64,000 nucleotides of DNA, taken from contig NZ_JBHZRU010000001.1 in assembly GCF_043641925.1 (NCBI RefSeq), positions 1-64,000 on the forward strand. The letters are read 5' to 3'. The notes under the pieces are model-generated. The model did not search any database. It was not told the DNA's origin and saw nothing but the letters and a program-made list of their open reading frames with translations. The translations under genes were made by a program, and so were the position numbers. Below are positions 61,545-64,000 of the stretch, piece after piece; the first letter of the stretch is position 1, and every line of letters begins with the position of its first letter. The stretch is from Paenisporosarcina quisquiliarum_A. GTDB taxonomy: Bacteria; Bacillota; Bacilli; Bacillales_A; Planococcaceae.

Positions 61545-61573
61545 TTGACATCTAATTTTAGGCATTATATAAT
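61545..61573 (+). promoter_or_regulatory. Consensus sigma-A promoter of yceD-rpmF
   Basis: Perfect TTGACA (61545-61550) and perfect TATAAT (61568-61573) with a 17-bp spacer, 30 bases before the yceD start. This is the strongest promoter seen in the window. Confidence 0.88.
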
Positions 61574-61602
61574 CAACTTTGTTGTCTTGAGGTGATAAGC
61601 GT

Positions 61603-62133
61603 ATGAAATGGGTAATTCATCAACTAGCTAAATATCGCCATGACGGGATGCCAATTGATCAATATGTTCAATTGGATAAAGTGATGGAACGTAACCCGGA
61701 CATCCGGAAGATTTCACCCGTACATGTTAAAGGGCACTGCACATTTGGTGCAGCGCAAATGACTTGTCATTTTCATTTGACAGGCACCTTAACTTTGCCA
61801 TGTGCTCGCACATGGGAAGATGTTGAATACCCAATTGACATTAAAACCGTTGAACTATTCAGCTGGTCTGATGCTCACAAGGATAACGATGAAGATATTC
61901 ATTTTGTAGATGGAGACGTCATTGACGTTGACCCTGTACTTGAAGAACTAATCGTTGTTGAAGTTCCGTTACAAGTATTCAAGGAAGATGCTTCGCATCA
62001 ACCACATGCTGGTGGCAAGGACTGGACGTATTTAACAGATGAGGAATTGTCTGCGATAAAAGAAAATGAACCAAAAAAATCGGATCCTAGACTTGCTGAT
62101 TTAGCAAAGTATTTTGATCAAACAGACGAATAA
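61603..62133 (+). CDS. ylbN: YceD/YlbN (DUF177), 23S rRNA accumulation protein
   Basis: The 176-residue soluble protein belongs to DUF177. It shows the family core TCHFHLTGTLTLPCARTWEDVEYPI with Cys residues and an acidic middle (DAHKDNDEDIHFVDGDVID). In E. coli and plants the family is needed for 23S rRNA accumulation. It is cotranscribed with rpmF (23 bases apart), the near-universal arrangement. GAGGTGAT precedes the ATG. Confidence 0.93.
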   Translation: MKWVIHQLAKYRHDGMPIDQYVQLDKVMERNPDIRKISPVHVKGHCTFGAAQMTCHFHLTGTLTLPCARTWEDVEYPIDIKTVELFSWSDAHKDNDEDIHFVDGDVIDVDPVLEELIVVEVPLQVFKEDASHQPHAGGKDWTYLTDEELSAIKENEPKKSDPRLADLAKYFDQTDE

Positions 62134-62156
62134 CGATCTGTAAGGAGGTGCCACCA

Positions 62157-62330
62157 ATGGCTGTACCGTTTAGAAAGACTTCTAAGACTGTAAAAAGAAA
62201 GCGTCGTACGCATTTCAAATTATCCGTACCTGGTATGGTTGCATGCCCAAACTGTGGTGAATCGAAATTGGCTCACCGCATTTGTAAATCATGCGGTCAT
62301 TACAAAGGGAAAGAAGTATTGAGCAAATAA
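62157..62330 (+). CDS. rpmF: Ribosomal protein L32
   Basis: The 57-residue large-subunit protein starts MAVPFRKTSKTVKRKRRTHF and has a zinc ribbon of CPNC and CKSC, so it is the zinc-containing (C+) form. AAGGAGGTG lies about six bases before the ATG at 62157. The frame is open nine bases further upstream but has no start of its own there. It ends in a strong hairpin. Confidence 0.97.
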   Translation: MAVPFRKTSKTVKRKRRTHFKLSVPGMVACPNCGESKLAHRICKSCGHYKGKEVLSK

Positions 62331-62350
62331 TACAGTATTTGCTCCATTAA

Positions 62351-62389
62351 AGGCTACCAGAGAGACCATGGCTCTCAGGTAGTCTTTTT
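62351..62389 (+). terminator. Terminator after rpmF
   Basis: Stem GGCTACC AGAGAG / CTCTC A GGTAGTC (one G-T pair and a bulge) and a T5 run. Confidence 0.85.
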
Positions 62390-62447
62390 CTCTATTTACA
62401 CTGATAGACATTATTAATTTTTGGATATGAGTATAACAAAAGACAGA

Positions 62448-62478
62448 GCTTACACCTTTTTGGTGCAAGCTTTGTTTT
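62448..62478 (+). terminator. Hairpin family T, copy 3, in front of the crotonase gene
   Basis: AGCTTaCACC/GGTGcAAGCT with a short T loop and TTTGTTTTT after it resembles the two identical hairpins near 52.9 and 53.5 kb. It ends about 20 bases before the ATG of the next gene, so it could act as a leader terminator. Confidence 0.6.
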
Positions 62479-62498
62479 TCTAAAAGGGAGGTCTTTTA

Positions 62499-63260
62499 AT
62501 GGCTTTTTCAATCATAAATGACAATCATATCGCTCGATTTACGATTACTCGACCAGCTATCCGCAATGCCATCAATCATGAGGTGATGCAGGGACTTGAG
62601 CAATTAATAGAACTTGTACATAACGATTCAACTATTAAATTCGTGGTAATTACTGGTGAGGGTACCCAAGCGTTCTGCTCGGGAGGAGATCTCTCTGTAT
62701 TTCACGGATTAAAAACTGCAGCAGAAGCTTTTCCGATGTTAAACAAAATGGCTCAAATTTTATATAAAGTTTCAACTCTTCCTGTTCCTGTAATTGCTCT
62801 GGTTAATGGAGCGGCAGTAGGTGGTGGGTGTGAAATAGCTACAGCCTGTGATTATAGACTTGTTTCTTCTACTGCTAAATGTGGTTTTATTCAAGGGTCA
62901 CTAGCAATAACGAGTGGATGGGGTGGGGGAACTTATTTGCTAGAAAAAATGCCTCAAATGGATCAAGCCCTTCGTATGCTTGGAGATTCGAAACCTTATA
63001 GTGCTAATCGGTTAAAAGAAATGAGATGGGCTACAGAGCTTTACGAGGGTGATTCAGAGGTAGCTTTACAAACATTCATTCAAGATATGGGTAAAATTGA
63101 TGCATCTGTTCACCGTGCGTATAAGGAAATGGTCAACCGAAAATGGACATCATTAAATCTACTTAATCAGATTCAAGAAGAAGTCATCCGATGTTCGGAA
63201 CTTTGGGAAGCTGACGCTCATCATATTCAAGTACAAAAGTTTTTAAATAGAGGAAAATAA
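62499..63260 (+). CDS. Enoyl-CoA hydratase/isomerase family protein
   Basis: The 253-residue crotonase-fold protein has FCSGGDLSVFH (oxyanion loop 1, about residue 60) and NGAAVGGGCEIATACDYR (oxyanion loop 2, about 106) with the first Glu of hydratases. The second catalytic Glu, normally in a PE(V/I)xLG motif, is replaced: the segment reads FIQGSLAITSGWGGG. It is therefore probably not a classical hydratase; ethylmalonyl-CoA decarboxylase-like or other crotonase chemistry is possible. GGGAGG precedes the ATG. It is inserted between rpmF and ylbO. Confidence 0.85.
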   Translation: MAFSIINDNHIARFTITRPAIRNAINHEVMQGLEQLIELVHNDSTIKFVVITGEGTQAFCSGGDLSVFHGLKTAAEAFPMLNKMAQILYKVSTLPVPVIALVNGAAVGGGCEIATACDYRLVSSTAKCGFIQGSLAITSGWGGGTYLLEKMPQMDQALRMLGDSKPYSANRLKEMRWATELYEGDSEVALQTFIQDMGKIDASVHRAYKEMVNRKWTSLNLLNQIQEEVIRCSELWEADAHHIQVQKFLNRGK

Positions 63261-63311
63261 CTTCTATTCTTTCACCTCACGCATATAGTAGAAAAAACGC
63301 GAGGTGATTGT

Positions 63312-63695
63312 ATGACAACCATGAAAAGAAAAGATCAATGGACGGCAAATGATGATAAAATTCTAGTAGACACTGTATTAGAAATTGTGACAAAAGGCGG
63401 CACGCAAATCCATGCATTTGATATTGTTGCCAAAAAACTGGGCAGGACTCGACAAGCCTGTGGTTTTAGATGGAATAAAACTCTAAGACACACATTTGGA
63501 CATGCGCTTAAACAAGCTAAGCTTAAACATCAGCACCCGGTTCATACCCATTTAAAACAAGCTATGACTAGTTATGATGAGTTACTTGGCGCACACAAGG
63601 ATTTACAAGAAGATCATGCATTACTCGTAGATAAATTCGAACATTTAAGAAAATTATTTGATCAAGTATATACTACTTTTCAAAACAAAAAATAG
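63312..63695 (+). CDS. ylbO: RsfA-family regulator (YlbO/GerR-like)
   Basis: The 127-residue protein has an N-terminal Myb/SANT-like DNA-binding domain (RKDQWTANDDKILVDTVLE to RTRQACGFRWNKTLRHTF) and a C-terminal coiled-coil (DELLGAHKDLQEDHALLVDKFEHLRKLFDQVY). RsfA-family proteins tune sporulation gene expression: RsfA in the forespore with sigma F, GerR (YlbO) in the mother cell with sigma E. Position downstream of rpmF matches ylbO. AGGTGATT precedes the ATG. It is shorter than the B. subtilis protein as I recall it. Confidence 0.88.
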   Translation: MTTMKRKDQWTANDDKILVDTVLEIVTKGGTQIHAFDIVAKKLGRTRQACGFRWNKTLRHTFGHALKQAKLKHQHPVHTHLKQAMTSYDELLGAHKDLQEDHALLVDKFEHLRKLFDQVYTTFQNKK

Positions 63696-63702
63696 TCGAA
63701 AT

Positions 63703-63752
63703 AAAAGGTGATTCCATTACTTCATTGAAAGTAAATGGGAGAACCTTTTTTT
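63703..63752 (+). terminator. Terminator after ylbO
   Basis: Long imperfect stem AAAAGGT...ACCTTTT with inner CCATTACTT/AAGTAAATGG and a T7 run. Confidence 0.8.
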
Positions 63753-63907
63753 ATTTTTGAAAAGGTTTCACTTTCAATCATGTAAGGGCTTGAGATTCTC
63801 CTATTATAGAAGAGATAGTCGAAGGTATAAAAGTTAAAAGAATGATGGGGAAGCAACTTTAATTTTTCTATTTTTTTGTTTAATAAGAATATTTCTTCAT
63901 TCAATAG

Positions 63908-63937
63908 TTGAAATCGTTTTCATTTTTCGAGTAGACT
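63908..63937 (+). promoter_or_regulatory. CcpA cre site overlapping a sigma-A promoter
   Basis: TTGAAATCGTTTTCA (63908-63922) matches the cre consensus WTGNAANCGNWNNCA at every defined position. It overlaps a -35 TTGAAA (63908-63913) paired with -10 TAGACT (63932-63937) at 18-bp spacing. The promoter would drive the gene that starts at 63982. The geometry suggests CcpA repression by promoter occlusion. Confidence 0.65.
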
Positions 63938-63981
63938 AGTAAAGATGGAGAACACCGTTTAAACAACTAGGGGGCAAACAC

Positions 63982-64000
63982 ATGAAGAAAGTGTTAATAG
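63982..64000 (+). CDS. Start of a gene cut by the right edge
   Basis: ATG at 63982 is preceded by AGGGGGC at good spacing, and the first codons read MKKVLI. Too little remains to name the product; a signal peptide or a Rossmann-fold start are both possible. A cre-overlapped promoter lies upstream. Confidence 0.6.

Noticed and set aside
63722..63904. 60-codon minus-strand open frame after ylbO
   Set aside because: It includes the ylbO terminator, has low-complexity AT-rich codons and no ribosome binding site.
1..64000. tRNA, rRNA, CRISPR array, prophage or insertion-sequence transposase
   Set aside because: No cloverleaf-like tRNA, rRNA segment, spacer-repeat array, integrase or transposase was recognised on reading both strands. 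The short repeats are intergenic arrays and palindromes without CRISPR geometry.

Overview
This AT-rich window comes from a low-GC, endospore-forming Gram-positive bacterium of the order Bacillales. From about 7.9 kb to the right edge the gene order largely follows the Bacillus subtilis chromosome segments ykuU-ykuV, then ktrC-rnjA-rpoY-ykrA-def-ykyA-pdhABCD-speA-yktA-yktB-suhB-ylaF-typA-ylaH-ylaI-ylaN-ftsW-pycA-ctaABCDEFG-ylbC-ylbF-ylbG-rsmD-coaD-ylbJ-ylbL-ylbM-ylbN-rpmF-ylbO. Sporulation-linked genes (ylbJ, the ylbO/gerR-type regulator, possibly a YtvI-like protein) point to a spore former. The dispersed repeats and base composition would suit a Planococcaceae/Caryophanaceae genus, but that is an inference from general familiarity, not a measurement.

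Layout. 0-7.8 kb is the less conserved left flank: the 5' end of a small ribbon-helix-helix-like gene at the edge, an MFS efflux pump, a repeat block, a potABCD polyamine import operon, and a CorA-like two-TM protein. 7.9-12.9 kb holds a peroxiredoxin/thioredoxin-like pair (ykuUV) and a heterodimeric ABC exporter. 12.9-18.1 kb holds KtrC, RNase J1, RNA polymerase epsilon, a tiny cationic peptide gene with its own promoter and terminator, a HAD phosphatase, peptide deformylase and lipoprotein YkyA. 18.2-23.3 kb is the pyruvate dehydrogenase operon. 23.3-38.5 kb holds a repeat block, a deacetylase-like lipoprotein, arginine decarboxylase, a nitronate-monooxygenase-like flavoprotein, SuhB, TypA, FtsW and pyruvate carboxylase. 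38.5-46.4 kb is the caa3 oxidase cluster with heme A synthesis and assembly genes. 46.6-64 kb is the ylb region, interrupted between ylbC and ylbF by an unusual divergent pair (ACT-less aspartokinase-like gene and a MurE-type ligase) and by a second repeat block.

Functionally the window is mostly core metabolism: pyruvate to acetyl-CoA (PDH) or oxaloacetate (PycA), aerobic respiration (Cta), cell wall and division (FtsW, the MurE paralogue), RNA metabolism (RnjA, RpoY, RicF, RsmD, TmcAL, RpmF) and polyamine supply (SpeA, PotABCD).

Most interesting signals: (1) three unrelated intergenic repeat arrays that all have an exact 21-bp period; (2) a dispersed palindromic element whose stem arms change between copies while staying complementary; (3) the divergent aspartokinase-like/MurE-like pair, with a meso-DAP-type signature in the ligase; (4) a 23-residue, highly basic peptide gene with a complete transcription unit; (5) a perfect CcpA (cre) site over the promoter of the gene cut by the right edge.
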